From: Hexactinellida sp. DTS-2022
Lineage: Eukaryota > Porifera > Hexactinellida
Assembly: GCA_028753945.1 (NCBI GenBank)
Contig: JAPNXP010000005.1
Location: 1 to 64,000, forward strand
Length of the DNA stretch: 64,000 bases
Reading direction: 5' to 3'
Numbering within the stretch: position 1 is the stretch's first letter; every line of letters begins with the position of its first letter. The notes under the pieces were generated by a model. That model had not been told where the DNA came from and did not search any database. It saw nothing but the letters and a program-made list of their open reading frames with translations. The position numbers were made by a program, and so were the translations under genes. This document shows positions 39,689 to 56,009 of the stretch, in pieces.

Positions 39689-42600
39689 ATGTTATAAAGT
39701 GGATATATAAATATCGAATACTAACGAGCTTCTCCATTGTAGAATGTCCTAGATATAGAAAGTATGAATGTTTCATTATGTTATCTGTGGATATAATGAA
39801 TTTCGAATCCCAACGAAGGTCTGCTGTGAGTAATGTGCTATATATTGTACGCAAAATGCGTACAATGTTATATAGTGGATATATATTTTTCGAATACTAA
39901 CCAGGTTCTCCATCTTATAATTTCCTAGATATTAGAAGGATAAATGCTTTCAATATATTGCAGGGGTTATAATGAATTTTCAATCCCTACGAAGGTCTAC
40001 TGTATATAATGTGCTATATATTGTACGCAAATTGCGTACAATATTATAAAGTGCATATAAAAATAGCGAACACTAACGACGTTTTCCATTGTAGAATGTC
40101 CTAGAAATAGAAAGGCTAAATGCTTTCAATATATTGCTGGGGATATAATGAATTTTGAATCCCAACAAAGGTCTGCTGTGAGTAATGTGCTATATATTGT
40201 ACGCAAAATGCGTACAATGTTATAAAGTTGATATATAAATAGCGAATACTAACGAGCTTCTCCATTGTAGAATGTCCTAGATATAGAAAGTATGAATGTT
40301 TCATTATGTTATCTGTGGATATAATGAATTTCGAATCCCAACGAAGGTCTGCTGTGAGTAATGTGCTATATATTGTACGCAAAATGCGTACAATGTTATA
40401 TAGTGGATATATATTTTTCGAATACTACCCAGGTTCTCCATCTTATAATTTCCTAGATATTAGAAGGATAAATGCTTTCAATATATTGCAGGGGGTATAA
40501 TGAATTTTCAATCCCTACGAAGGTCTACTGTATATAATGTGCTATATATTGTACGCAAATTGCGTACAATGTTATAAAGTGGATATATAAATATCGAATA
40601 CTAACCAGGTTATCCATTGTAGAATGTCCTAGATATAGAATGTAAGAATGTTTCATTATGTTATCTGTGGATATAATGAATTTCGAATCCCAACGAAGGT
40701 CTTCTGTATATAATGTGATATATATTGTACTCAAATTGCGTACAATGTTATAAAGTGGATATATAAATATCGAATACTAACCAGGTTATCCATTGTAGAA
40801 TGTCCTAGATATAGAAAGTATGAATGTTTCATTATGTTATCTGTGGATATAATGAATTTCGAATCCCAACGAAGGTCTGCTGTGAGTAATGTGCTATATA
40901 TTGTACGCAAAATGCGTACAATGTTATATAGTGGATATATATTTTTCGAATACTAACCAGGTTCTCCATCTTATAATTTCCTAGATATTAGAAGGATAAA
41001 TGCTTTCAATATATTGCAGGGGTTATAATGAATTTTCAATCCCTACGAAGGTCTACTGTATATAATGTGCTATATATTGTACGCAAATTGAGTACAATAT
41101 TATAAAGTGCATATAAAAATAGCGGACACTAACGACGTTTTCCATTGTAGAATGTCCTAGAAATAGAAAGGCTAAATGCTTTCAATATATTGCTGGGGAT
41201 ATAATGAATTTTGAATCCCAACAAAGGTCTGCTGTGAGTAATGTGCTATATATTGTACGCAAAATGCGTACAATGTTATAAAGTTGATATATAAATAGCG
41301 AATACTAACGAGCTTCTCCATTGTAGAATGTCCTAGATATAGAAAGTATTAATGTTTCATTATGTTATCTGTGGATATAATGAATTTCGAATCCCAACGA
41401 AGGTCTGCTGTGAGTAATGTGCTATATATTGTACGCAAAATGCGTACAATGTTATATAGTGGATATATATTTTTCGAATACTAACCAGGTTCTCCATCTT
41501 ATAATTTCCTAGATATTAGAAGGATAAATGCTTTCAATATATTGCAGGGGTTATAATGAATTTTCAATCCCTACGAAGGTCTACTGTATATAATGTGCTA
41601 TATATTGTACGCAAATTGCGTACAATATTATAAAGTGCATATAAAAATAGCGAACACTAACGACGTTTTCCATTGTAGAATGTCCTAGAAATAGAAAGGC
41701 TAAATGCTTTCAATATATTGCTGGGGATATAATGAATTTTGAATCCCAACAAAGGTCTGCTGTGAGTAATGTGCTATATATTGTACGCAAAATGCGTACA
41801 ATGTTATAAAGTTGATATATAAATAGCGAATACTAACGAGCTTCTCCATTGTAGAATGTCCTAGATATAGAAAGTATTAATGTTTCATTATGTTATCTGT
41901 GGATATAATGAATTTCGAATCCCAACGAAGGTCTGCTGTGAGTAATGTGCTATATATTGTACGCAAAATGCGTACAATGTTATATAGTGGATATATATTT
42001 TTCGAATACTACCCAGGTTCTCCATCTTATAATTTCCTAGATATTAGAAGGATAAATGCTTTCAATATATTGCAGGGGGTATAATGAATTTTCAATCCCT
42101 ACGAAGGTCTACTGTATATAATGTGCTATATATTGTACGCAAATTGCGTACAATGTTATAAAGTGGATATATAAATATCGAATACTAACCAGGTTATCCA
42201 TTGTAGAATGTCCTAGATATAGAATGTAAGAATGTTTCATTATGTTATCTGTGGATATAATGAATTTCGAATCCCAACGAAGGTCTTCTGTATATAATGT
42301 GATATATATTGTACTCAAATTGCGTACAATGTTATAAAGTGGATATATAAATAGCGAATACTAACCAGGTTATCCATTGTAGAATGTCCTAGATATAGAA
42401 AGTATGAATGTTTCATTATGTTATCTGTGGATATAATGAATTTCGAATCCCAACGAAGGTCTGCTGTGAGTAATGTGCTATATATTGTACGCAAAATGCG
42501 TACAATGTTATATAGTGGATATATATTTTTCGAATACTTACCAGGTTCTCCATCTTATAATTTCCTAGATATTAGAAGGATAAATGCTTTCAATATATTG

Positions 42601-43140
42601 CAGGGGTTATAATGAATTTTCAATCCCTACGAAGGTCTACTGTATATAATGTGCTATATATTGTACGCAAATTGCGTACAATATTATAAAGTGCATATAA
42701 AAATAGCGAACACTAACGACGTTTTCCATTGTAGAATGTCCTAGAAATAGAAAGGCTAAATGCTTTCAATATATTGCTGGGGATATAATGAATTTTGAAT
42801 CCCAACAAAGGTCTGCTGTGAGTAATGTGCTATATATTGTACGCAAAATGCGTACAATGTTATAAAGTTGATATATAAATAGCGAATACTAACGAGCTTC
42901 TCCATTGTAGAATGTCCTAGATATAGAAAGTATGAATGTTTCATTATGTTATCTGTGGATATAATGAATTTCGAATCCCAACGAAGGTCTGCTGTGAGTA
43001 ATGTGCTATATATTGTACGCAAAATGCGTACAATGTTATATAGTGGATATATATTTTTCGAATACTACCCAGGTTCTCCATCTTATAATTTCCTAGATAT
43101 TAGAAGGATAAATGCTTTCAATATATTGCAGGGGGTATAA

Positions 43141-46100
43141 TGAATTTTCAAACCCTACGAAGGTCTACTGTATATAATGTGCTATATATTGTACGCAAAT
43201 TGCGTACAATGTTATAAAGTGGATATATAAATATCGAATACTAACCAGGTTATCCATTGTAGAATGTCCTAGATATAGAATGTAAGAATGTTTCATTATG
43301 TTATCTGTGGATATAATGAATTTCGAATCCCAACGAAGGTCTTCTGTATATAATGTGATATATATTGTACTCAAATTGCGTACAATGTTATAAAGTGGAT
43401 ATATAAATATCGAATACTAACCAGGTTCTCCATCTTATAATTTCCTAGATATTAGAAGGATAAATGCTTTCAATATATTGCAGGGGTTATAATGAATTTT
43501 CAATCCCTACGAAGGTCTACTGTATATAATGTGCTATATATTGTACGCAAATTGCGTACAATATTATAAAGTGCATATAAAAATAGCGAACACTAACGAC
43601 GTTTTCCATTGTAGAATGTCCTAGAAATAGAAAGGCTAAATGCTTTCAATATATTGCTGGGGATATAATGAATTTTAAATCCCAACAAAGGTCTGCTGTG
43701 AGTAATGTGCTATATATTGTACGCAAAATGCGTACAATGTTATAAAGTTGATATATGAATAGCGAATACTAACGAGCTTCTCCATTGTAGAATGTCCTAG
43801 ATATAGAAAGTATTAATGTTTCATTATGTTATCTGTGGATATAATGAATTTCGAATCCCAACGAAGGTCTGCTGTGAGTAATGTGCTATATATTGTACGC
43901 AAAATGCGTACAATGTTATATAGTGGATATATATTTTTCGAATACTAACCAGGTTCTCCATCTTATAATTTCCTAGATATTAGAAGGATAAATGCTTTCA
44001 ATATATTGCAGGGGTTATAATGAATTTTCAATCCCTACGAAGGTCTACTGTATATAATGTGCTATATATTGTACGCAAATTGCGTACAATATTATAAAGT
44101 GCATATAAAAATAGCGAACACTAACGACGTTTTCCATTGTAGAATGTCCTAGAAATAGAAAGGCTAAATGCTTTCAATATATTGCTGGGGATATAATGAA
44201 TTTTGAATCCCAACAAAGGTCTGCTGTGAGTAATGTGCTATATATTGTACGCAAAATGCGTACAATGTTATAAAGTTGATATATAAATAGCGAATACTAA
44301 CGAGCTTCTCCATTGTAGAATGTCCTAGATATAGAAAGTATGAATGTTTCATTATGTTATCTGTGGATATAATGAATTTCGAATCCCAACGAAGGTCTGC
44401 TGTGAGTAATGTGCTATATATTGTACGCAAAATGCGTACAATGTTATATAGTGGATATATATTTTTCGAATACTACCCAGGTTCTCCATCTTATAATTTC
44501 CTAGATATTAGAAGGATAAATGCTTTCAATATATTGCAGGGGTTATAATGAATTTTCAATCCCTACGAAGGTCTACTGTATATAATGTGCTATATATTGT
44601 ACGCAAATTGCGTACAATGTTATAAAGTGGATATATAAATATCGAATACTAACCAGGTTATCCATTGTAGAATGTCCTAGATATAGAATGTAAGAATGTT
44701 TCATTATGTTATCTGTGGATATAATGAATTTCGAATCCCAACGAAGGTCTTCTGTATATAATGTGATATATATTGTACTCAAATTGCGTACAATGTTATA
44801 AAGTGGATATATAAATATCGAATACTAACCAGGTTATCCATTGTAGAATGTCCTAGATATAGAAAGTATGAATGTTTCATTATGTTATCTGTGGATATAA
44901 TGAATTTCGAATCCCAACGAAGGTCTGCTGTGAGTAATGTGCTATATATTGTACGCAAAATGCGTACAATGTTATATAGTGGATATATATTTTTCGAATA
45001 CTAACCAGGTTCTCCATCTTATAATTTCCTAGATATTAGAAGGATAAATGCTTTCAATATATTGCAGGGGTTATAATGAATTTTCAATCCCTACGAAGGT
45101 CTACTGTATATAATGTGCTATATATTGTACGCAAATTGCGTACAATATTATAAAGTGCATATAAAAATAGCGAACACTAACGACGTTTTCCATTGTAGAA
45201 TGTCCTAGAAATAGAAAGGCTAAATGCTTTCAATATATTGCTGGGGATATAATGAATTTTGAATCCCAACAAAGGTCTGCTGTGAGTAATGTGCTATATA
45301 TTGTACGCAAAATGCGTACAATGTTATAAAGTTGATATATAAATAGCGAATACTAACGAGCTTCTCCATTGTAGAATGTCCTAGATATAGAAAGTATGAA
45401 TGTTTCATTATGTTATCTGTGGATATAATGAATTTCGAATCCCAACGAAGGTCTGCTGTGAGTAATGTGCTATATATTGTACGCAAAATGCGTACAATGT
45501 TATATAGTGGATATATATTTTTCGAATACATCCCAGGTTCTCCATCTTATAATTTCCTAGATATTAGAAGGATAAATGCTTTCAATATATTGCAGGGGTT
45601 ATAATGAATTTTCAATCCCTACGAAGGTCTACTGTATATAATGTGCTATATATTGTACGCAAATTGCGTACAATATTATAAAGTGCATATAAAAATAGCG
45701 AACACTAACGACGTTTTCCATTGTAGAATGTCCTAGAAATAGAAAGGCTAAATGCTTTCAATATATTGCTGGGGATATAATGAATTTTGAATCCCAACAA
45801 AGGTCTGCTGTGAGTAATGTGCTATATATTGTACGCAAAATGCGTACAATGTTATAAAGTTGATATATAAATAGCGAATACTAACGAGCTTCTCCATTGT
45901 AGAATGTCCTAGATATAGAAAGTATGAATGTTTCATTATGTTATCTGTGGATATAATGAATTTCGAATCCCAACGAAGGTCTGCTGTGAGTAATGTGCTA
46001 TATATTGTACGCAAAATGCGTACAATGTTATATAGTGGATATATATTTTTCAAATACTACCCAGGTTCTCCATCTTATAATTTCCTAGATATTAGAAGGA

Positions 46101-47188
46101 TAAATGCTTTCAATATATTGCAGGGGGTATAATGAATTTTCAATCCCTACGAAGGTCTACTGTATATAATGTGCTATATATTGTACGCAAATTGCGTACA
46201 ATGTTATAAAGTGGATATATAAATATCGAATACTAACCAGGTTATCCATTGTAGAATGTCCTAGATATAGAATGTAAGAATGTTTCATTATGTTATCTGT
46301 GGATATAATGAATTTCGAATCCCAACGAAGGTCTTCTGTATATAATGTGATATATATTGTACTCAAATTGCGTACAATGTTATAAAGTTGATATATAAAT
46401 ATCGAATACTAACCAGGTTATCCATTGTAGAATGTCCTAGATATAGAAAGTATGAATGTTTCATTATGTTATCTGTGGATATAATGAATTTCGAATCCCA
46501 ACGAAGGTCTGCTGTGAGTAATGTGCTATATATTGTACGCAAAATGCGTACAATGTTATATAGTGGATATATATTTTTCGAATACTAACCAGGTTCTCCA
46601 TCTTATAATTTCCTAGATATTAGAAGGATAAATGCTTTCAATATATTGCAGGGGTTATAATGAATTTTCAATCCCTACGAAGGTCTACTGTATATAATGT
46701 GCTATATATTGTACGCAAATTGCGTACAATATTATAAAGTGCATATAAAAATAGCGAACACTAACGACGTTTTCCATTGTAGAATGTCCTAGAAATAGAA
46801 AGGCTAAATGCTTTCAATATATTGCTGGGGATATAATGAATTTTGAATCCCAACAAAAGTCTGCTGTGAGTAATGTGCTTTATATTGTACGCAAAATGCG
46901 TACAATGTTATAAAGTTGATATATAAATAGCGAATACTAACGAGCTTCTCCATTGTAGAATGTCCTAGATATAGAAAGTATGAATGTTTCATTATGTTAT
47001 CTGTGGATATAATGAATTTCGAATCCCAACGAAGGTCTGCTGTGAGTAATGTGCTATATATTGTACGCAAAATGCGTACAATGTTATATAGTGGATATAT
47101 ATTTTTCGAATACTACCCAGGTTCTCCATCTTATAATTTCCTAGATATTAGAAGGATAAATGCTTTCAATATATTGCAGGGGGTATAA
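43141..47188. repeat. First copy of a 4048-bp tandem higher-order unit (23 monomers)
   Basis: Marker variants repeat exactly 4048 bp later: TTTTCAAACCC instead of TTTTCAATCCC at 43146, a missing E monomer at about 43420 where D runs directly into B, GAATTTTAAATCCC at 43670, ATATGAATAGCG at about 43754, GAATACATCCC near 45527, TTTTTCAAATAC near 46047, and AAAGTTGATATATAAATATC at 46385. Two private differences (CAACAAAAGTC near 46853 and GTGCTTTATA near 46876) separate it from the next copy. Confidence 0.88.
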
Positions 47189-50100
47189 TGAATTTTCAAA
47201 CCCTACGAAGGTCTACTGTATATAATGTGCTATATATTGTACGCAAATTGCGTACAATGTTATAAAGTGGATATATAAATATCGAATACTAACCAGGTTA
47301 TCCATTGTAGAATGTCCTAGATATAGAATGTAAGAATGTTTCATTATGTTATCTGTGGATATAATGAATTTCGAATCCCAACGAAGGTCTTCTGTATATA
47401 ATGTGATATATATTGTACTCAAATTGCGTACAATGTTATAAAGTGGATATATAAATATCGAATACTAACCAGGTTCTCCATCTTATAATTTCCTAGATAT
47501 TAGAAGGATAAATGCTTTCAATATATTGCAGGGGTTATAATGAATTTTCAATCCCTACGAAGGTCTACTGTATATAATGTGCTATATATTGTACGCAAAT
47601 TGCGTACAATATTATAAAGTGCATATAAAAATAGCGAACACTAACGACGTTTTCCATTGTAGAATGTCCTAGAAATAGAAAGGCTAAATGCTTTCAATAT
47701 ATTGCTGGGGATATAATGAATTTTAAATCCCAACAAAGGTCTGCTGTGAGTAATGTGCTATATATTGTACGCAAAATGCGTACAATGTTATAAAGTTGAT
47801 ATATGAATAGCGAATACTAACGAGCTTCTCCATTGTAGAATGTCCTAGATATAGAAAGTATTAATGTTTCATTATGTTATCTGTGGATATAATGAATTTC
47901 GAATCCCAACGAAGGTCTGCTGTGAGTAATGTGCTATATATTGTACGCAAAATGCGTACAATGTTATATAGTGGATATATATTTTTCGAATACTAACCAG
48001 GTTCTCCATCTTATAATTTCCTAGATATTAGAAGGATAAATGCTTTCAATATATTGCAGGGGTTATAATGAATTTTCAATCCCTACGAAGGTCTACTGTA
48101 TATAATGTGCTATATATTGTACGCAAATTGCGTACAATATTATAAAGTGCATATAAAAATAGCGAACACTAACGACGTTTTCCATTGTAGAATGTCCTAG
48201 AAATAGAAAGGCTAAATGCTTTCAATATATTGCTGGGGATATAATGAATTTTGAATCCCAACAAAGGTCTGCTGTGAGTAATGTGCTATATATTGTACGC
48301 AAAATGCGTACAATGTTATAAAGTTGATATATAAATAGCGAATACTAACGAGCTTCTCCATTGTAGAATGTCCTAGATATAGAAAGTATGAATGTTTCAT
48401 TATGTTATCTGTGGATATAATGAATTTCGAATCCCAACGAAGGTCTGCTGTGAGTAATGTGCTATATATTGTACGCAAAATGCGTACAATGTTATATAGT
48501 GGATATATATTTTTCGAATACTACCCAGGTTCTCCATCTTATAATTTCCTAGATATTAGAAGGATAAATGCTTTCAATATATTGCAGGGGTTATAATGAA
48601 TTTTCAATCCCTACGAAGGTCTACTGTATATAATGTGCTATATATTGTACGCAAATTGCGTACAATGTTATAAAGTGGATATATAAATATCGAATACTAA
48701 CCAGGTTATCCATTGTAGAATGTCCTAGATATAGAATGTAAGAATGTTTCATTATGTTATCTGTGGATATAATGAATTTCGAATCCCAACGAAGGTCTTC
48801 TGTATATAATGTGATATATATTGTACTCAAATTGCGTACAATGTTATAAAGTGGATATATAAATATCGAATACTAACCAGGTTATCCATTGTAGAATGTC
48901 CTAGATATAGAAAGTATGAATGTTTCATTATGTTATCTGTGGATATAATGAATTTCGAATCCCAACGAAGGTCTGCTGTGAGTAATGTGCTATATATTGT
49001 ACGCAAAATGCGTACAATGTTATATAGTGGATATATATTTTTCGAATACTAACCAGGTTCTCCATCTTATAATTTCCTAGATATTAGAAGGATAAATGCT
49101 TTCAATATATTGCAGGGGTTATAATGAATTTTCAATCCCTACGAAGGTCTACTGTATATAATGTGCTATATATTGTACGCAAATTGCGTACAATATTATA
49201 AAGTGCATATAAAAATAGCGAACACTAACGACGTTTTCCATTGTAGAATGTCCTAGAAATAGAAAGGCTAAATGCTTTCAATATATTGCTGGGGATATAA
49301 TGAATTTTGAATCCCAACAAAGGTCTGCTGTGAGTAATGTGCTATATATTGTACGCAAAATGCGTACAATGTTATAAAGTTGATATATAAATAGCGAATA
49401 CTAACGAGCTTCTCCATTGTAGAATGTCCTAGATATAGAAAGTATGAATGTTTCATTATGTTATCTGTGGATATAATGAATTTCGAATCCCAACGAAGGT
49501 CTGCTGTGAGTAATGTGCTATATATTGTACGCAAAATGCGTACAATGTTATATAGTGGATATATATTTTTCGAATACATCCCAGGTTCTCCATCTTATAA
49601 TTTCCTAGATATTAGAAGGATAAATGCTTTCAATATATTGCAGGGGTTATAATGAATTTTCAATCCCTACGAAGGTCTACTGTATATAATGTGCTATATA
49701 TTGTACGCAAATTGCGTACAATATTATAAAGTGCATATAAAAATAGCGAACACTAACGACGTTTTCCATTGTAGAATGTCCTAGAAATAGAAAGGCTAAA
49801 TGCTTTCAATATATTGCTGGGGATATAATGAATTTTGAATCCCAACAAAGGTCTGCTGTGAGTAATGTGCTATATATTGTACGCAAAATGCGTACAATGT
49901 TATAAAGTTGATATATAAATAGCGAATACTAACGAGCTTCTCCATTGTAGAATGTCCTAGATATAGAAAGTATGAATGTTTCATTATGTTATCTGTGGAT
50001 ATAATGAATTTCGAATCCCAACGAAGGTCTGCTGTGAGTAATGTGCTATATATTGTACGCAAAATGCGTACAATGTTATATAGTGGATATATATTTTTCA

Positions 50101-51236
50101 AATACTACCCAGGTTCTCCATCTTATAATTTCCTAGATATTAGAAGGATAAATGCTTTCAATATATTGCAGGGGGTATAATGAATTTTCAATCCCTACGA
50201 AGGTCTACTGTATATAATGTGCTATATATTGTACGCAAATTGCGTACAATGTTATAAAGTGGATATATAAATATCGAATACTAACCAGGTTATCCATTGT
50301 AGAATGTCCTAGATATAGAATGTAAGAATGTTTCATTATGTTATCTGTGGATATAATGAATTTCGAATCCCAACGAAGGTCTTCTGTATATAATGTGATA
50401 TATATTGTACTCAAATTGCGTACAATGTTATAAAGTTGATATATAAATATCGAATACTAACCAGGTTATCCATTGTAGAATGTCCTAGATATAGAAAGTA
50501 TGAATGTTTCATTATGTTATCTGTGGATATAATGAATTTCGAATCCCAACGAAGGTCTGCTGTGAGTAATGTGCTATATATTGTACGCAAAATGCGTACA
50601 ATGTTATATAGTGGATATATATTTTTCGAATACTAACCAGGTTCTCCATCTTATAATTTCCTAGATATTAGAAGGATAAATGCTTTCAATATATTGCAGG
50701 GGTTATAATGAATTTTCAATCCCTACGAAGGTCTACTGTATATAATGTGCTATATATTGTACGCAAATTGCGTACAATATTATAAAGTGCATATAAAAAT
50801 AGCGAACACTAACGACGTTTTCCATTGTAGAATGTCCTAGAAATAGAAAGGCTAAATGCTTTCAATATATTGCTGGGGATATAATGAATTTTGAATCCCA
50901 ACAAAGGTCTGCTGTGAGTAATGTGCTATATATTGTACGCAAAATGCGTACAATGTTATAAAGTTGATATATAAATAGCGAATACTAACGAGCTTCTCCA
51001 TTGTAGAATGTCCTAGATATAGAAAGTATGAATGTTTCATTATGTTATCTGTGGATATAATGAATTTCGAATCCCAACGAAGGTCTGCTGTGAGTAATGT
51101 GCTATATATTGTACGCAAAATGCGTACAATGTTATATAGTGGATATATATTTTTCGAATACTACCCAGGTTCTCCATCTTATAATTTCCTAGATATTAGA
51201 AGGATAAATGCTTTCAATATATTGCAGGGGTTATAA
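47189..51236. repeat. Second copy of the 4048-bp tandem higher-order unit
   Basis: This is a direct continuation of the previous unit, with all its markers at +4048. Apart from the few noted private changes I could not see differences. The marker TTTTCAAACCC appears a third time at about 51770, but 4576 bp (26 monomers) after the second, so a third copy appears to begin after an extra 528-bp trimer and then departs in structure. Confidence 0.88.
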
Positions 51237-54200
51237 TGAATTTTCAATCCCTACGAAGGTCTACTGTATATAATGTGCTATATATTGTACGCAAATTGCG
51301 TACAATATTATAAAGTGCATATAAAAATAGCGAACACTAACGACGTTTTCCATTGTAGAATGTCCTAGAAATAGAAAGGCTAAATGATTTCAATATATTG
51401 CTGGGGATATAATGAATTTTGAATCCCAACAAAGGTCTGCTGTGAGTAATGTGCTATATATTGTACGCAAAATGCGTACAATGTTATAAAGTTGATATAT
51501 AAATAGCGAATACTAACGAGCTTCTCCATTGTAGAATGTCCTAGATATAGAAAGTATGAATGTTTCATTATGTTATCTGTGGATATAATGAATTTCGAAT
51601 CCCAACGAAGGTCTGCTGTGAGTAATGTGCTATATATTGTACGCAAAATGCGTACAATGGTATATAGTGGATATATATTTTTCGAATACTACCCAGGTTC
51701 TCCATCTTATAATTTCCTAGATATTAGAAGGATAAATGCTTTCAATATATTGCAGGGGGTATAATGAATTTTCAAACCCTACGAAGGTCTACTGTATATA
51801 ATGTGCTATATATTGTACGCAAATTGCGTACAATGTTATAAAGTGGATATATAAATATCGAATACTAACCAGGTTATCCATTGTAGAATGTCCTAGATAT
51901 AGAATGTAAGAATGTTTCATTATGTTATCTGTGGATATAATGAATTTCGAATCCCAACGAAGGTCTTCTGTATATAATGTGATATATATTGTACTCAAAT
52001 TGCGTACAATGTTATAAAGTGGATATATAAATATCGAATACTAACCAGGTTATCCATTGTAGAATGTCCTAGATATAGAAAGTATTAATGTTTCATTATG
52101 TTATCTGTGGATATAATGAATTTCGAATCCCAACGAAGGTCTGCTGTGAGTAATGTGCTATATATTGTACGCAAAATGCGTACAATGTTATATAGTGGAT
52201 ATATATTTTTCGAATACTAACCAGGTTCTCCATCTTATTATTTCCTAGATATTAGAAGGATAAATGCTTTCAATATATTGCAGGGGTTATAATGAATTTT
52301 CAATCCCTACGAAGGTCTACTGTATATAATGTGCTATATATTGTACGCAAATTGCGTACAATATTATAAAGTGCATATAAAAATAGCGAACACTAACGAC
52401 GTTATCCATTGTAGAATGTCCTAGAAATAGAAAGGCTAAATGCTTTCAATATATTGCTGGGGATATAATGAATTTTGAATCCCAACAAAGGTATGCTGTG
52501 AGTAATGTGCTATATATTGTACGCAAAATGCGTACAATGTTATAAAGTTGATATATAAATATCGAATACTAACGAGCTTCTCCATTGTAGAATGTCCTAG
52601 ATATAGAAAGTATTAATGTTTCATTATGTTATCTGTGGATATAATGAATTTCGAATCCCAACGAAGGTCTGCTGTGAGTAATGTGCTATATATTGTACGC
52701 AAAATGCGTACAATGTTATATAGAGGATATATATTTTTCGTATACTAACCAGGTTCTCCATCTTATAATTTCCTAGATATTAGAAGGATAAATGCTTTCA
52801 ATATATTGCAGGGGGTATAATGAATTTTCAATCCCTACGAAGGTCTACTGTATATAATGTGCTATATATTGTACGCAAATTGCGTACAATGTTATAAAGT
52901 GGATATATATATATCGAATACTAACCAGGTTATCCATTGTAGAATGTCCTAGATATAGAATGTAAGAATGTTTCATTATGTTATCTGTGGATATAATGAA
53001 TTTCGAATCCCAACGAAGGTCTTCTGTATATAATGTGATATATATTGTACTCAAATTGCGTACAATGTTATAAAGTGGATATATAAATATCGAATACTAA
53101 CCAGGTTATCCATTGTAGAATGTCCTAGATATAGAAAGTATTAATGTTTCATTATGTTATCTGTGGATATAATGAATTTCGAATCCCAACGAAGGTCTGC
53201 TGTGTGTAATGTGCTATATATTGTACGCAAAATGCGTACAATGTTATATAGTGGATATATATTTTTCGAATACTAACCATGTTCTCCATCTTATAATTTC
53301 CTAGATATTAGAAGGATAAATGCTTTCAATATATTGCAGGGGTTATAATGAATTTTCAATCCCTACGAAGGTCTACTGTATATAATGTGCTATATATTGT
53401 ACGCAAATTGCGTACAATATTATAAAGTGCATATAAAAATAGCGAACATAACGACGTTTTCCATTGTAGAATGTCCTAGAAATAGAAAGGCTAAATGCTT
53501 TCAATATATTGCTGGGGATATAATGAATTTTGAATCCCAACAAAGGTCTGCTGTGAGTAATGTGCTATATATTGTACGCAAAATGCGTACAATGTTATAA
53601 AGTTGATATATAAATAGCGAATACTAACGAGCTTCTCCATTGTAGAATGTCCTAGATATAGAAAGTATTAATGTTTCATTATGTTATCTGTGGATATAAT
53701 GAATTTCGAATCCCAACGAAGGTCTGCTGTGAGTAATGTGCTATATATTGTACGCAAAATGCGTACAATGTTATATAGTGGATATATATTTTTCGAATAC
53801 TAACCAGGTTCTCCATCTTATAATTTCCTAGATATTAGAAGGATAAATGCTTTCAATATATTGCAGGGGTTATAATGAATTTTCAATCCCTACGAAGGTC
53901 TACTGTATATAATGTGCTATATATTGTACGCAAATTGCGTACAATATTATAAAGTGCATATAAAAATAGCGAACACTAACGACGTTTTCCATTGTAGAAT
54001 GTCCTAGAAATAGAAAGGCTAAATGCTTTCAATATATTGCTGGGGATATAATGAATTTTGAATCCCAACAAAGGTCTGCTGTGAGTAATGTGCTATATAT
54101 TGTACGCAAAATGCGTACAATGTTATAAAGTTGATATATAAATAGCGAATACTAACGAGCTTCTCCATTGTAGATTGTCCTAGATATAGAAAGTATGAAT

Positions 54201-56009
54201 GTTTCATTATGTTATCTGTGGATATAATGAATTTCGAATCCCAACGAAGGTCTGCTGTGAGTAATGTGCTATATATTGTACGCAAAATGCGTACAATGTT
54301 ATATAGTGGATATATATTTTTCGAATACTACCCAGGTTCTCCATCTTATAATTTCCTAGATATTAGAAGGATAAATGCTTTCAATATATTGCAGGGGTTA
54401 TAATGAATTTTCAATCCCTACGAAGGTCTACTGTATATAATGTGCTATATATTGTACGCAAATTGCGTACAATGTTATAAAGTGGATATATAAATATCGA
54501 ATACTAACCAGGTTATCCATTGTAGAATGTCCTAGATATAGAATGTAAGAATGTTTCATTATGTTATCTGTGGATATAATGAATTTCGAATCCCAACGAA
54601 GGTCTTCTGTATATAATGTGATATATATTGTACTCAAATTGCGTACAATGTTATAAAGTGGATATATAAATATCGAATACTAACCAGGTTATCCATTGTA
54701 GAATGTCCTAGATATAGAAAGTATGAATGTTTCATTATGTTATCTGTGGATATAATGAATTTCGAATCCCAACGAAGGTCTGCTGTGAGTAATGTGCTAT
54801 ATATTGTACGCAAAATGCGTACAATGTTATATAGTGGATATATATTTTTCGAATACTAACCAGGTTCTCCATCTTATAATTTCCTAGATATTAGAAGGAT
54901 AAATGCTTTCAATATATTGCAAGGGTTATAATGAATTTTCAATCCCTACGAAGGTCTACTGTATATAATGTGCTATATATTGTACGCAAATTGCGTACAA
55001 TATTATAAAGTGCATATAAAAATAGCGAACACTAACGACGTTTTCCATTGTAGAATGTCCTAGAAATAGAAAGGCTAAATGCTTTCAATATATTGCTGGG
55101 GATATAATGAATTTTGAATCCCAACAAAGGTCTGCTGTGAGTAATGTGCAATATATTGTACGCAAAATGCGTACAATGTTATAAAGTTGATATATAAATA
55201 GCGAATACTAACGAGCTTCTCCATTGTAGAATGTCCTAGATATAGAAAGTATTAATGTTTCATTATGTTATCTGTGGATATAATGAATTTCGAATCCCAA
55301 CGAAGGTCTGCTGTGAGTAATGTGCTATATATTGTACGCAAAAAGCGTACAATGTTATATAGTGGATATATATTTTTCGAATACTAACCAGGTTCTCCAT
55401 CTTATAATTTCCTAGATATTAGAAGGATAAATGCTTTCAATATATTGCAGGGGTTATAATGAATTTTCAATCCCTACGAAGGTCTACTGTATATAATGTG
55501 CTATATATTGTACGCAAATTGCGTACAATATTATAAAGTGCATATAAAAATAGCGAACACTAACGACGTTTTCCATTGTAGAATGTCCTAGAAATAGAAA
55601 GGCTAAATGCTTTCAATATATTGCTGGGGATTTAATGAATTTTGAATCCCAACAAAGGTCTGCTGTGAGTAATGTGCTATATATTGTACGCAAAATGCGT
55701 ACAATGTTATAAAGTTGATATATAAATAGCGAATACTAACGAGCTTCTCCATTGTAGAATGTCCTAGATATAGAAAGTATGAATGTTTCATTATGTTATC
55801 TGTGGATATAATGAATTTCGAATCCCAACGAAGGTCTGCTGTGAGTAATGTGCTATATATTGTACGCAAAATGCGTACAATGTTATATAGTGGATATATA
55901 TTTTTCGAATACTACCCAGGTTCTCCATCTTATAATTTCCTAGATATTAGAAGGATAAATGCTTTCAATATATTGCAGGGGGTATAATGAATTTTCAATC
56001 CCTACGAAG

